64,000 nucleotides of DNA, taken from contig JACKBR010000014.1 of assembly GCA_020634495.1 (NCBI GenBank), forward strand, positions 36,626 through 100,625. The letters are read 5' to 3'. Shown one piece after another: positions 15,883-24,996 of the stretch (positions are counted from its first letter, which is position 1; each line of letters begins with the position of its first letter). A program made the translations under genes and the position numbers. The notes beneath the pieces are model-generated. The model had not been told where the DNA came from, searched no databases, and saw only the letters and a list, made by a program, of their open reading frames with translations. Source of the DNA: Ardenticatenaceae bacterium (GTDB lineage Bacteria; Chloroflexota; Anaerolineae; Promineifilales; Promineifilaceae).

Positions 15883-16314
15883 TTACAAACCGGCCTCACA
15901 CCAAAACTGCATTTCGGCCCCAGAGGTGGGGTGGTAGCTGTAGGTCAAGCCGGTAAAGCCGTGCCCACCAACAAACTGGTTTTGCGGCCCGCTGCTGGTT
16001 TCCAGTTGGTACAGGGTGGCGTGCAAAAGGTCGTCGTTGCTATCCGTCACCCACACCCGTAAATTACGCTCGTTGTCGGCCGCGCCAGTGTGGTAGGCGG
16101 CGTGGAATATCAAGTCGGCAAAAGCCACTGACTGCTCCGCATCGGCGTCGGTGAAGGTGAGCGTTTCTTCGCGCTCGATGCCCACCTGGACGCTGCTGCG
16201 GTAAGCGGCCGTACAGGAAATTTGCTGTGCTTTGGCAGGAACGGCCGTTTCCCCTCCGCCACCACAAGCTGCTAAAATCAGTACCATTCCCCAGAAAATC
16301 CAAAATTTACGCAT
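15883..16314 (-). CDS. Small secreted lipoprotein of unknown function
   Basis: 143 residues from ATG 16314, which has AAAGGAG upstream. A lipoprotein signal (MRKFWIFWGMVLILAACGGGG) ends in the lipobox LAAC, followed by ETAVPAK, where the octamer encodes TAV. The mature part contains two cysteines (Cys in SCTAAY and in the terminal WCEAGL) that could pair. It is rich in Thr/Asp and beta-type. I do not recognise a domain. It is the last gene of a run of five minus-strand genes for membrane-associated proteins. Confidence 0.65.
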   Translation of the reverse strand: MRKFWIFWGMVLILAACGGGGETAVPAKAQQISCTAAYRSSVQVGIEREETLTFTDADAEQSVAFADLIFHAAYHTGAADNERNLRVWVTDSNDDLLHATLYQLETSSGPQNQFVGGHGFTGLTYSYHPTSGAEMQFWCEAGL

Positions 16315-16336
16315 GGTATTTACTCCTTTTGTCTGT

Positions 16337-16645
16337 TTAATTCTGGCTTGACGCCGCCACAATCAGGCAAACGGCCGTCATCAAAATTGTCATAGGCCCA
16401 AATAGAAACCGCTCTACTGAGCTAACCGAGGCAAAGTTACCCAGCGTGTTCAAGGCCATGAAGCCCGTCACTACCCAGGCAGCAATGCGAATTGCCGTCG
16501 GCGCGGGCACGCTGCCCAGCAGCCCCGCCCGGTAACGAATAATATAAATGAACACTCCCAAAACAAGAACAGCCGCGATGCTGGCCACACGTAAACCCGG
16601 TGTCAGCTCCGTTTGCCGCCCGCCCACGGTAGATTTTTGACCCAA
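16337..16645 (-). CDS. Small three-helix membrane protein
   Basis: 102 residues, apparently from a TTG start at 16645, overlapping the 3' end of the hydrolase gene by 43 bases. Three hydrophobic segments are visible (ASIAAVLVLGVFIYII, IAAWVVTGFMALNTL and FGPMTILMTAVCLIVAA). There are no catalytic motifs. The overlap suggests translational coupling to the hydrolase. A shorter start inside the frame is possible. The family is not recognised. Confidence 0.55.
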   Translation of the reverse strand: MGQKSTVGGRQTELTPGLRVASIAAVLVLGVFIYIIRYRAGLLGSVPAPTAIRIAAWVVTGFMALNTLGNFASVSSVERFLFGPMTILMTAVCLIVAASSQN

Positions 16646-17622
16646 TCGGCAACAATTGATGCCAGTTCTGGCGACGTGAGCAGATCAATGTGGCCAGTGT
16701 CGGGCAGCAGGACGTAGCTGCCGGATTGGGTGTATTGGCTAATCGTTGGTTCGTACTGCTCGGCAATGAAGGATTCATCTTGCAGACCAGCGACCAGCAG
16801 GAAGGGTTGGGTCATGGCGGCGAGATCACGGCCGTATTTGCTGCGCGGCGCAAAGGATGTGTTTAGCCGGTGACTGTACGCCGTCGTGGCGCTATCCCCC
16901 AGCGGGCCATCCAGCACGCTGCTGGGCATGGCAAACTGAATCACCGTCAGCCCATCGAACCAGTGGATGCCCAGGTTGTTGAGCATGGTCAGCCCGGCAA
17001 TGCGGCGTGAATTGGGCCGCGCCCAGCCGCCGGAGTTGGGTCGCGTGGTGGGTGCGTTGTACTTTAGGAATGGAGCCAGCAGCAAATAGCCATCCACCAG
17101 CTCACCATGTTCACCGCCGGCAAAGCGCACTGCCAGCCCGCCCCCAGAGGAATGGCCACCAATGATGACTCGTGCGCCAGGGAATTGCGGTTCAAGCGCG
17201 GCAATCAGGTCTGCCAGGTCGTCTTCAAGCTGGCCGATGTAGGTTACGTCGCCGCGCTGTTCTGGGTTGAAGCCATGCCCGCGCAGGTCTGGCGTGATCA
17301 CGGTTGCCACGCCTGCCTCGCTGAGCGCACTGGCCAGCGGATAAAACTGCATCGAGTGCCAACCGGAGCCGTGCAGCAGGATGAGGACGATGTCGGTGGC
17401 GGGATGGCTTTGGTACAGTCGGTAGTTCAACCGTGCGCCGTCGCGGGCAGAGTAGGTTTGTAATTCGGGCATCTCATTGTAGTCTGCCCTGGTTAACGCC
17501 TCAAACACAATTGGTTCCTCCGCGCTTGCGCTGTTGGTGGGACGGTCGGTGCTGATGAGAACGGCCGTAACTCCCAAATAAATCGCCAACGAAATGAGTA
17601 AAAATTTGCTCACTTGTTTCAT
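16603..17622 (-). CDS. Membrane-anchored alpha/beta hydrolase (paralogue A)
   Basis: 339 residues. One N-terminal membrane helix (FLLISLAIYLGVTAVLI) is followed by an alpha/beta hydrolase domain. The oxyanion region is LLHGSGWHSM, the nucleophile elbow GGHSSGGG, the acid probably Asp in GLQDESF and the base His in PDTGHIDLL. It resembles lysophospholipase/monoglyceride-lipase-like proteins that act outside the membrane. It is about 30-35% similar by eye to the next gene upstream (17663-18646), including TPDLRGHG versus ALDLRGHG and TYIGQ.EDD, so the two arose by tandem duplication. Substrate unknown. Confidence 0.82.
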   Translation of the reverse strand: MKQVSKFLLISLAIYLGVTAVLISTDRPTNSASAEEPIVFEALTRADYNEMPELQTYSARDGARLNYRLYQSHPATDIVLILLHGSGWHSMQFYPLASALSEAGVATVITPDLRGHGFNPEQRGDVTYIGQLEDDLADLIAALEPQFPGARVIIGGHSSGGGLAVRFAGGEHGELVDGYLLLAPFLKYNAPTTRPNSGGWARPNSRRIAGLTMLNNLGIHWFDGLTVIQFAMPSSVLDGPLGDSATTAYSHRLNTSFAPRSKYGRDLAAMTQPFLLVAGLQDESFIAEQYEPTISQYTQSGSYVLLPDTGHIDLLTSPELASIVADWVKNLPWAGGKRS

Positions 17623-17662
17623 GCTGATTCCTTGTTTCGGTCACCGGTTATTCGATAACTGA

Positions 17663-18646
17663 TTATTGCTCACTGATGACCGTCTTTCCTAGCCAGGTCT
17701 GGATAATCGTCATCGCCGTGGCGCTTTGGACGATGCTGGTGTGGTTCTCGCCGTCGATAACGTGGACTTCGCCATCGCTGTGGGCGGTAACGGCCGTTTC
17801 AAATTCACCCGCCACAAACGCCTCATCGGCACTGCCCACCACCACCAGCATCGGAGCATCAACGGCCGTTAACGCTGCGGCATAATCCTGCGGCGAAGAG
17901 TTGGCCGTCGCCCCAAAGCTGTACACGTGGGTCACTTCGTCTGTCAGGTTAAAGTAGAGCGTGTCCAGATGATTGAGCGCCTTGATGCCCACGTTGTTGA
18001 GCATGATCAGCCCAATCAGACGGGGAACATTTAGCTGGGAGTAGGCGGCGGCCGCTTCGGCCGTTTCTGGGTTTTGCGGCGGCATGGTTGGGGCATTGGT
18101 GCCCAGGTGCGGGGCAAACATCAGGTAGCCATCCACGGCTGGGCGGTTGGTGAGCTGGGCAAAGCGCAGGGCAATGCCGCCGCCCATTGAGTGACCTGCC
18201 AGAATGAGACGGCCGTTTGGCTTCTCAGCCCGAATCGCCGCAATCACATCCGCCACGTCATCCTCATACTGGCCGATGTAGGTTACGTGGCCGGGCGTGC
18301 CGCCGGATTGGCCGTGACCGCGCAGGTCCAGGGCAATCACCTCTGCCCCGCTGGTCTCGCGCAGCATTTGGGCCGTACTGTTGAAAGCCGCGCTGTCTGA
18401 GGTAACGCCGTGCAGCAGCAGAATCGTGTCCTCAGAATCGGCCGGGAAGCGGCGGGCGAACAAGGTTTCGCCGTCGCGCATGGTGACCTGCTGCGGCGTG
18501 AAGTCGGCGGCGCTGTGCGCGGCAGCTGGGAACGGCTCCACAGCAAACGTGGGTTCTGGCCAAAAGGCCATTATCAGCGCTGCGCCAAAATAAATGATGA
18601 TGGAAACGGCCGTTGAAATCAGGGCGATGCGTAAGAACTTTTTCAT
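17663..18646 (-). CDS. Membrane-anchored alpha/beta hydrolase (paralogue B)
   Basis: 327 residues with an N-terminal anchor (ALISTAVSIIIYFGAALIMAF). The hydrolase motifs are LLHGVTSDS, DLRGHGQSGG, nucleophile elbow AGHSMGGG, acid Asp in VGSADEAF and base His in GENHTSI. Blocks such as HVTYIGQYEDDVADVI and LMLNNVGIKALNHLD match paralogue A closely, so they are tandem duplicates separated by 40 bases. The likely role is ester or lipid hydrolysis on the outer side of the membrane. Substrate unknown. Confidence 0.82.
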   Translation of the reverse strand: MKKFLRIALISTAVSIIIYFGAALIMAFWPEPTFAVEPFPAAAHSAADFTPQQVTMRDGETLFARRFPADSEDTILLLHGVTSDSAAFNSTAQMLRETSGAEVIALDLRGHGQSGGTPGHVTYIGQYEDDVADVIAAIRAEKPNGRLILAGHSMGGGIALRFAQLTNRPAVDGYLMFAPHLGTNAPTMPPQNPETAEAAAAYSQLNVPRLIGLIMLNNVGIKALNHLDTLYFNLTDEVTHVYSFGATANSSPQDYAAALTAVDAPMLVVVGSADEAFVAGEFETAVTAHSDGEVHVIDGENHTSIVQSATAMTIIQTWLGKTVISEQ

Positions 18647-18691
18647 GAGAGTTTTCCTTCTAGCTATCTTGCGGGTTTTGTCAAATGGTTT

Positions 18692-18729
18692 AGAGACCGG
18701 AGACTGTTAACCTCTAATCTCCAGTCTCT
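18692..18729. terminator. GAGAC/GTCTC hairpin (copy 1)
   Basis: AGAGACCGGAGA (18692-18703) pairs with TCTCCAGTCTCT (18718-18729) with one mismatch and a 14-base loop. It lies downstream of the membrane protein gene ending at 18739. The same core occurs at 47766-47826 downstream of kamA, so it is a dispersed hairpin that may end transcription. Confidence 0.5.
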
Positions 18730-18738
18730 GATCTCCCC

Positions 18739-19212
18739 TTACCGCCGCGCATAAAAAAGCTGCGATACGTATTTCACAATTTCGGCCAGGGCAAAGCCCA
18801 GGATGGCCAGGTTGGCCGTGCAAAACGGGGTTAGCTCTTCCAGAAAAACGGAACCAATGGCGGCAAAAACACCAAATGTCAGGACGCCGTATGCGTTGCG
18901 CTTTGCTTTTAGTACGGCCGTTTTCTCATGTTCAGTTGGGGCAGCCGCCACGCCAGAGCCAAAAACCAACACGATTTGCAGCGCAATCTGGGCCAGAATG
19001 ATCAGGATGACGGTGTTCAAAACCAGGCTGCCGAAGCCCGCTGGGATGACGTCGTTGGCCAGGGCGATGGGGCGCATGGGCCACATGTTGGCAAAGTAGT
19101 AGGCGGTGGCGCTGCCGGTAATAATTAAAGAGAGAGCGGTGCTTTTTTGTTGGAAAGAAATGCTGCTCAGGGTGTTTTCAGGATGATTAACAAATTCTTG
19201 CGTTTGCGACAT
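18739..19212 (-). CDS. Four-helix membrane protein of unknown function
   Basis: 157 residues. After a polar N-terminus there are four hydrophobic segments (TALSLIITGSATAYYFANMW, LVLNTVILIILAQIALQIVLVFG, GVLTFGVFAAIGSVF and ANLAILGFALAEIVKYV). Between helices 2 and 3 is a charged loop, PTEHEKTAVLKAKRNA, which contains the octamer-coded TAV. The spacing resembles small proteins usually encoded with XRE-type regulators, but no such regulator is here. GGAGA precedes the ATG. Function unknown. Confidence 0.65.
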   Translation of the reverse strand: MSQTQEFVNHPENTLSSISFQQKSTALSLIITGSATAYYFANMWPMRPIALANDVIPAGFGSLVLNTVILIILAQIALQIVLVFGSGVAAAPTEHEKTAVLKAKRNAYGVLTFGVFAAIGSVFLEELTPFCTANLAILGFALAEIVKYVSQLFYARR

Positions 19213-19288
19213 GAGAGTCTCCTTGTTTCTGTGGCCCAGCGAACTTGCATCTGCTGCGCCGCTTGCGTCTTTAAGTTGGATTTAATAC

Positions 19289-19382
19289 CTATCCGAATAT
19301 TAGCCACAGAGTTCACAGAGATTTTTGAGTTTAGGCTCAAAGCCGCTTGACTCGCTTTTTCCTCTGTGGCTTTCTCGGATAG
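19289..19382. repeat. Small inverted-repeat element containing CACAGAG/CTCTGTG blocks
   Basis: CTATCCGA (19289-19296) and TCGGATAG (19375-19382) bound a 94-base segment. Inside, GCCACAGAG near the left end pairs with CTCTGTGGC near the right end. No gene is seen. Related CACAGAG blocks occur at 54830, 55628 and 56318-56411. Confidence 0.55.
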
Positions 19383-19449
19383 ATTCTTAGTTTATTCAGG
19401 GACAGGTATTGCTGTATAGAATCGAAAGTATGGAAAGGGGGTATTGCTT

Positions 19450-19482
19450 AACCCTGACAGGTCTGGCAAACCGGTCAGGGTT
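19450..19482. terminator. Hairpin downstream of the DUF4386-like gene
   Basis: AACCCTGAC (19450-19458) pairs perfectly with GTCAGGGTT (19474-19482) around a 15-base loop, ten bases beyond the stop at 19492 on the minus strand. No T-run follows. Confidence 0.45.
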
Positions 19483-19491
19483 TAGGCTGCT

Positions 19492-20169
19492 TTATGCAGG
19501 TGCTGTCGCGCTTTGAACGGCCGTTTTCGGCTGGCGCAGCAGGGCCATGCCCAACCAGGCAAACCAGACAATCTGGGTCAGGCCAAAGAGGCTGGCGCTT
19601 ATTTCTGCCAGGGCAGGCACCACACTAACGATACCAGCGACACCGACGAGGAACCCGAAGTAGTTGAAGGCGCGGGAAAGGCTGCCATTGCCTAAAGCAG
19701 CTGCGCTTAGCAGCAGTACCCAGATGCCGCCAACCACTTCGACACCCCCACCCAGACCGTTAAACACAGATTCAATGGCCAGCCAGACGGTGGCTGCCTG
19801 TTCTGGATTGGCGGCGTGGAGGGAAACGGCCGTTTCCATGCCCACGTTGTAGATCATGCCGCTGGCAATTACCAAAACCGACCAAATGATGCCAAAGGCG
19901 GTGGCGGTGCGAGCCAATGCCGAACGTTTGCCATCGAGCCGGTCATGCAGGGCCAGGGAAAGCACCACCAGCGATGCGCCCCAGGCAACGTACACAATCA
20001 GGTGCAGCGCGGTGAGAAGTCCCTGGTTTTCCACAATTGCCGCTACTTTTTCCAGCGGGTCGGTAATGCCGCCCACGTTCACCACGGCGATAAAGCCCAC
20101 AAAGCCAATGATGTAAGCCAATGCTTCATACAACGCGGCCACGCCGCCCCACTTTTGTAACTTGTTCAT
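19492..20169 (-). CDS. DUF4386-like membrane protein
   Basis: 225 residues with six or seven membrane segments, among them YEALAYIIGFVGFIAVV, LHLIVYVAWGASLVVLSLAL, FGIIWSVLVIASGMIYNVG, GGIWVLLLSAAAL and YFGFLVGVAGIVSVV. The order of segments, with a LHDRL loop after helix 2, fits DUF4386-type proteins of unknown function. No catalytic motif. The C-terminal tail QPKTAVQSATAPA carries an octamer-coded TAV. GGAGA lies before the ATG. It is the first gene of a minus-strand run that continues to 18739 after a 280-base gap. Confidence 0.7.
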   Translation of the reverse strand: MNKLQKWGGVAALYEALAYIIGFVGFIAVVNVGGITDPLEKVAAIVENQGLLTALHLIVYVAWGASLVVLSLALHDRLDGKRSALARTATAFGIIWSVLVIASGMIYNVGMETAVSLHAANPEQAATVWLAIESVFNGLGGGVEVVGGIWVLLLSAAALGNGSLSRAFNYFGFLVGVAGIVSVVPALAEISASLFGLTQIVWFAWLGMALLRQPKTAVQSATAPA

Positions 20170-20209
20170 GTTTCCATCTCCTTAATTTTGATTGATGATT
20201 AAAAAATTT

Positions 20210-20437
20210 TTACGGGTTTACAGGGTTTACTGAGATCAACGTTAGACCCAGGTTGTTGATCTTTTTTAGCACGCCGTGCAGGGCAGCCTGGTCACGGATG
20301 GGGCCGGTAAGAACGGTACGGCCGTCTGCCGTGTGGCTGATGGTGAAATCCTCAAACCATGTCTGCCAGCGCTCATCCAGATGTCCTGCAAATGTAATTT
20401 CGTAACGGTTCTGTTTGCCCAGGCTGTCGTTCATCAT
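20210..20437 (-). CDS. Small unrecognised protein
   Basis: 76 residues from one of two adjacent ATGs (20437 or 20434). It begins MMNDSLGKQNRYEITFAGHL and has a beta-beta-alpha-beta pattern, ending NLGLTLISVNPVNP. The compact fold with a DGRTVLTGPI hairpin (octamer-coded DGR) resembles small ferredoxin-like domains. Similar small proteins are often seen beside MalT-type regulators, as here, but no function is known to me. No clear ribosome-binding site is visible. Confidence 0.55.
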   Translation of the reverse strand: MMNDSLGKQNRYEITFAGHLDERWQTWFEDFTISHTADGRTVLTGPIRDQAALHGVLKKINNLGLTLISVNPVNP

Positions 20438-20530
20438 GCTGCAAGCATACGGCAGGCAACGCGACAAATCCCCACAAGAAACTGTAGTTGTGCTAGGTAA
20501 AAAGCTGTAGGTTTAGGGGAAATAAAGCGA

Positions 20531-22846
20531 TTAAATGAGGGAAAGTTCTTTGGCTTTGGCAATGGCCAGGGCACGCTTGCTGACGCCAAGCTTGCTGTAG
20601 ATATTTTTATTGTGGTAAAGAACCGTGTTCAAACTGATGATCAACCTCTCGGCGATCTCTTTGTTTTTAAGTCCCGCCGCGATCAGCGTCAGGATTTCTA
20701 GCTCACGCTCGCTGAGGGGATCGATGAGGGGCTGGGTAGGGGGTTCAAGCGGGGTTGTTGATTGTGCGAAGGAGAGTGAGGCCCCTGCGGCCAGCCGCTG
20801 CGCGGTTTCTAACTGGGCAGCGGTAGGTTTGGCCTGCCACAGCACATCCTGAAAAAAGGCGATTTGCTGAGATATTTCTGGGGTTTTGAGGAACACGGCC
20901 GTATCCATCACCGCCTGCATTGCCTTTTCTATCCCCGCGCTATTCCCGGCTGCCCGCTCAACCAGTGCCAGCAACAACCCGCTGCGGAAAAGGGCGCTTG
21001 GCTCTTCCGCAAAGCGACTGTGTGCCTGCACCTGTTCAATTTCATGACGCGCTGTGGGCCAATCCATATCTAAAAAGGCCAGATGCGCCAAGCCCAGGTG
21101 GGCGTAGGCCAACAGTGGACTCTGCTGTAAACCCTGGTTAGCGGCAAAGGTTTGGGTCTCGTGCAAAACGGCCGTTGCCGCCGCCACATTTTTTTGCAGC
21201 AGGTGGGCCAAACCCAGGTAGCCCCCAGCAAGGAGTGCCGTGTTCATGTTGCGGCTTTGTTTTGCCAGCAGAGACGTTTCTTGAAGGGTAGCAACGGCCG
21301 TTTCCAGACCGTCATCCGCAGCCATCAAATGCGCCACACCCAATTGCAGCAGCGCCGTGCAGCGGGCAACAGCCCGGTCTGGCGGGGTTAATTCCAGCGC
21401 CAGCGCGGCTTCTGAGCGCATGACGGCCAGGTTTTCAAAAGCGCGGGCGTTGTTGGCGCGAATAATGGCCGTTACCGCCCGGATGTCCGGTGCGCCGTCA
21501 GCGGCCGTTTCTGCCGCCAACAAGTAGGACTCAACCGCGCCTTTCTCACCCTGGTTTACCAGCACCCAGGCATAATCCAGGCACATGCGTGGCTGCTGCA
21601 AAAGCAAATTGCGGGGAAGGGTGTCGTACCAGCGGCGCAGCCTGGTGAGCTTGCCCTGAAAAACGTAATTGAGACCTTGTTCAACCAGCAGAGGAACGGC
21701 CGTTTCCCAATCTTCTGCCGCCAAGGCATATTCAATAGCATCTGCCGTCAGACCATTTTTAGCCGACCAAACGGCCGCTTTTTGACGAATGGCTTGCGCA
21801 GTGGCAGTGGCTACTTTTTGCCGCAGCAGGTCGGCAAAGAGGTGGTGGTAGCGATACCAGCGGCGCTCGTCGTCCAGAGAAATGAGGAAGGTATTGGCGG
21901 TTTCTAATTGTTCCAGGATTTGTTGGGAGGGGCGGTGGGCAATGGAAGATGGCGGCTCAGTTAGAACAGCATCGCACAGGTCAGCATTGAGGCGGTGGAG
22001 AACGGCCGTTTGCAGCAAAAATGTTTGTACTTCTGGGGCCACCTGGGCCAGTACTTCATCCGTCAGGTAATCCATTATGAAACGATGACTGCCGGTGAAA
22101 TTGTGTACAAAGCCATCCAAATCACCACTGGCCCGGTTTTGCATAGACAAAGCTGCCATTTGCAGCCCGGCAATCCAGCCTTCGGTGCGGCTTTCCAGGG
22201 CAGCAATTTGTTTTGGCTGCAAGGTCAGGCCCATTGTTTGCTGCAAAAATTGGGCTGCTTCCAACTCGGTAAAGCGCAAATCATCCGCGCGCAGCTCGAT
22301 GAGCTGGCCCCGCGCCCGCAGCCGCGAAATGGGGAAACCGGGATCGCTGCGGCTGATGAGCGCCAGCGTCATCTGCGGCGGCATTAGCTCCAGCAAAGTG
22401 GCCAGGGCCGCATCGATTTCGGCCGAATCGATGGCGTGATAATCATCGAGGATAAGACAGAAGGGGTCGGAAACCTGAACCACATCCTGGACAAACGTTT
22501 TTGCCAACGTTTTGCCAGGGATGCTCTGGTTGGATTGTAACAAGTGGGGCAGGGCGGTTTGAATGCCGGGTAACGGCCGTACCGCTGCCGCCAGATACCG
22601 AAAAAATTGCTGGGGGTCACTGTCATCTTCATCCAACGACAGCCAACAAACCGCTACCCGCTCAAGTTGCTGTAACCAGGTGGTAACAAATGTCGTTTTG
22701 CCATATCCAGCCGGAGCCGAAACGAGCAATAGTTTGAACGGCCGTTTGCTGCCTATTTTTTTCAGTAATCGCGGGCGGTCGATGCAATCGGAGCGTGTGG
22801 CTGGCAGGTACAGCTTTGTGGGCAGCAATGAATCAAACATGGGCAA
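20531..22846 (-). CDS. MalT-type LuxR-family transcriptional regulator (STAND ATPase)
   Basis: 771 residues. An N-terminal LLPTKLYLPA block leads into the NTPase with Walker A SAPAGYGKTT (43-52) and Walker B CLILDDYHAI. A helical ATPase half contains FTELEAAQFL and TEGWIAGLQMAALS. Then come superhelical TPR-like repeats, and a C-terminal LuxR HTH, LSERELEILTLIAAGLKNKEIAERL. Such proteins are ligand-gated activators: an inducer binds the TPR part and ATP drives oligomerisation. It is divergent from an MFS transporter across a 100-base gap, so it may control that transporter. Many octamers encode TAV in the helical region. Confidence 0.9.
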   Translation of the reverse strand: MPMFDSLLPTKLYLPATRSDCIDRPRLLKKIGSKRPFKLLLVSAPAGYGKTTFVTTWLQQLERVAVCWLSLDEDDSDPQQFFRYLAAAVRPLPGIQTALPHLLQSNQSIPGKTLAKTFVQDVVQVSDPFCLILDDYHAIDSAEIDAALATLLELMPPQMTLALISRSDPGFPISRLRARGQLIELRADDLRFTELEAAQFLQQTMGLTLQPKQIAALESRTEGWIAGLQMAALSMQNRASGDLDGFVHNFTGSHRFIMDYLTDEVLAQVAPEVQTFLLQTAVLHRLNADLCDAVLTEPPSSIAHRPSQQILEQLETANTFLISLDDERRWYRYHHLFADLLRQKVATATAQAIRQKAAVWSAKNGLTADAIEYALAAEDWETAVPLLVEQGLNYVFQGKLTRLRRWYDTLPRNLLLQQPRMCLDYAWVLVNQGEKGAVESYLLAAETAADGAPDIRAVTAIIRANNARAFENLAVMRSEAALALELTPPDRAVARCTALLQLGVAHLMAADDGLETAVATLQETSLLAKQSRNMNTALLAGGYLGLAHLLQKNVAAATAVLHETQTFAANQGLQQSPLLAYAHLGLAHLAFLDMDWPTARHEIEQVQAHSRFAEEPSALFRSGLLLALVERAAGNSAGIEKAMQAVMDTAVFLKTPEISQQIAFFQDVLWQAKPTAAQLETAQRLAAGASLSFAQSTTPLEPPTQPLIDPLSERELEILTLIAAGLKNKEIAERLIISLNTVLYHNKNIYSKLGVSKRALAIAKAKELSLI

Positions 22847-22946
22847 GAATTATATGGGAAAAGTGGAGCGGGGGAAACGGCCGTTGCGCACATCTGGGTC
22901 CAAGCATAAAATCTCAGGTTTATTCCAAAATTAAGGGAGCTTTCTT

Positions 22947-24137
22947 TTGACCGAAAACGAAAAACGCCGCAATACCATCGGCTATTATCTACTCTTTATC
23001 AGCCTGGGATTTAGCCTGGGCATCACCGGCCCTGCGCTGCCCTCGCTGGCAGAACAAACGGGCAGCACGTTGGGGGCCATCGGCTCAATTTTTTTGGTGG
23101 GCGCTTTGGGGGGCATGTTGGGAACGGCCGTAAGCGGCCGTTTATTTGATCGCACCACCCAGGGCCATCGCCTGCTGGGAATTGCCCAATTAATAAGCGC
23201 TGTCCTTCTGGCGCTGATCCCCCTGGCCAACAGCCTGCCGCTGCTGCTGCTTATCGTTTTTATGAATGGTTTGCCTGTGGGCATCATCAATACTGGAGCC
23301 AACACCTTGCTGATGTGGACTCACGGCAAAAAAGCGGGGCCTTACGTCAATGGGCTGCATTTTGCCTTTGGCTTAGGCGCTTTTTTAGCCCCCACTGTTT
23401 TTGCCCAGGTGCTGAATTTTGGGGGAACGTACCAACATGCCTATTGGGCGTTGGCCGGGCTGGCTTTGCCCATTGGCCTGTTCCTGCAACTGCTTTCTGG
23501 CAGCCCAAACCTGCGGGACCAAAGCGAGGCAAGCGAGCAGACAGCCAATCTACGCCAAATTATGCCCATGATCATCATCGCCATGCTGTTCCTATTCTTT
23601 TACGTTGGCTCTGAAATAACCTATGGCAACTGGATTTACACGTATGCGCTCACGCTAGACCTGGCAGATGCCACCCAAGCGGCTTACCTCACTTCTGGTT
23701 TTTGGCTTTCTTTCACCATTGGCCGGGCGCTCTCTATTCTTGCCGCCGCACATTTTAAGCCTGCCCAGGTTCTTGCCGTTGCCTTCGTTGGCGGGCTTGG
23801 TGCCCTGGCGTTGGCCATCAGCGCGCCAGGCTCGCTTACCGTGCTGTGGACCGCCACGCTGGCACTTGGCTTTTTTATGGCACCGGTTTGGGCCACTGGC
23901 TACAACCTGGTGGGGCAGTCGATTAAATTGACCGCCACCGTGAGCAGCATCATTATTTTGGGGGATAGTTTTGGCGCGGTTGTCCTGCCCTGGGTGACGG
24001 GGCAAGCGATTGAACGCTTTGGCGCGCACACCATGCCCTGGCTGGTGGCTTCTAGCTTCGCCATTAACGGGCTCATTTTTGTGGTCATGCTGGTGCAAAG
24101 CCGGGCCAAGCCACAGATGGCTTTGGCTGGCGAGTGA
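22947..24137 (+). CDS. Major facilitator superfamily transporter
   Basis: 396 residues, start TTG 22947 with AAGGGAG upstream. About twelve membrane helices. The loop 2-3 signature is GRLFDRTTQGHRLLG. The overall pattern, with NGLPVGIINTGANTLLMW and LHFAFGLGAFLAPTVFAQ in helices 4-5, resembles sugar-type MFS carriers of the FucP/NaGLT group. The substrate is not determined. The gene is divergent from the MalT-like regulator, which is a likely controller. Octamer copies fall in the first loop. Confidence 0.85.
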   Translation: MTENEKRRNTIGYYLLFISLGFSLGITGPALPSLAEQTGSTLGAIGSIFLVGALGGMLGTAVSGRLFDRTTQGHRLLGIAQLISAVLLALIPLANSLPLLLLIVFMNGLPVGIINTGANTLLMWTHGKKAGPYVNGLHFAFGLGAFLAPTVFAQVLNFGGTYQHAYWALAGLALPIGLFLQLLSGSPNLRDQSEASEQTANLRQIMPMIIIAMLFLFFYVGSEITYGNWIYTYALTLDLADATQAAYLTSGFWLSFTIGRALSILAAAHFKPAQVLAVAFVGGLGALALAISAPGSLTVLWTATLALGFFMAPVWATGYNLVGQSIKLTATVSSIIILGDSFGAVVLPWVTGQAIERFGAHTMPWLVASSFAINGLIFVVMLVQSRAKPQMALAGE

Positions 24138-24315
24138 CGTTTGCCTACCCGCGTTTACTGCACCTTTTGCCAACGGGCCGTAGCCAGTTTAGCGCCGCCT
24201 CGCCGCGGAACATTCGCTGCAAAGATAAGTTTACGGCCGTTTCCGCCAACGCTACATCAATCCGGCAACCTGTGGCATAATTCACCCATAAATTTATAAG
24301 AAGGAAACGATACTT

Positions 24316-24996
24316 ATGCACCTCTACATGATCCGCCACGGTCAAAGTTATGTTAACTTGCGCGACTGGAAAGGTGGAAACAGCGATGAAGGTTTGACAG
24401 AACTTGGTCAGGCTCAGGCAGATGCCCTGGGGCGCTGGCTTCCCAATGAAATTAATAAAATTGATGCGCTGTATGCCAGCACCATGAAACGCGCCCAGGA
24501 AACGGCCGCTCCCATTGCCACCACCTATGACATCCCCATTATCAGCGATGACCGCCTGCGCGAAATTGGCAACAACCGTTTTGACCACACGCCCTGGCCC
24601 AGCGACGACCTGCCTGAATACGGCTCTTTTTGGGGCAGCGAACGGCCGTTCAACACCATCACCCCAGATCGTCCCGACGGCGAATCGATGATGCACTTTC
24701 GCGTGCGCATTGGCCGGTTTATTGAAGAAATGTTGGAAAAACACCGGCAAGAAACCGTGGTGGCGGTGTGTCATGGCGGCGTTATTGAACTGGCTTTTGA
24801 CCATATGTTCAATATTGGCCCCTGGCGGCGCTGCGAGGTGTGGAGCAAAAACACGGGCATCGCCCGCTTTGAATACGTGGAGCATCCTTCGCGAGAGACG
24901 TGGCGACTGTACTACCACAGCCGCGTTGAGCACCTGTCTGACCTGCGGCTGCACACCGACGGCCGTGGGCCAGAAAGCCCCCGTGAAGAAGAATGA
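24316..24996 (+). CDS. Histidine phosphatase family protein
   Basis: 226 residues. The branch 1 signature RHGQSYVN (7-14) holds the phospho-accepting His, with the second Arg and Glu further on ([14 protein letters not shown]) and the second His in [12 protein letters not shown]. It acts on a phosphomonoester, as in phosphoglycerate mutase-like or broad-range phosphatases; the substrate cannot be told. AAGGAAACG precedes the ATG. Its TGA overlaps the ATG of the methyltransferase (ATGA), so the two are translationally coupled. Confidence 0.9.
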   Translation: MHLYMIRHGQSYVNLRDWKGGNSDEGLTELGQAQADALGRWLPNEINKIDALYASTMKRAQETAAPIATTYDIPIISDDRLREIGNNRFDHTPWPSDDLPEYGSFWGSERPFNTITPDRPDGESMMHFRVRIGRFIEEMLEKHRQETVVAVCHGGVIELAFDHMFNIGPWRRCEVWSKNTGIARFEYVEHPSRETWRLYYHSRVEHLSDLRLHTDGRGPESPREEE

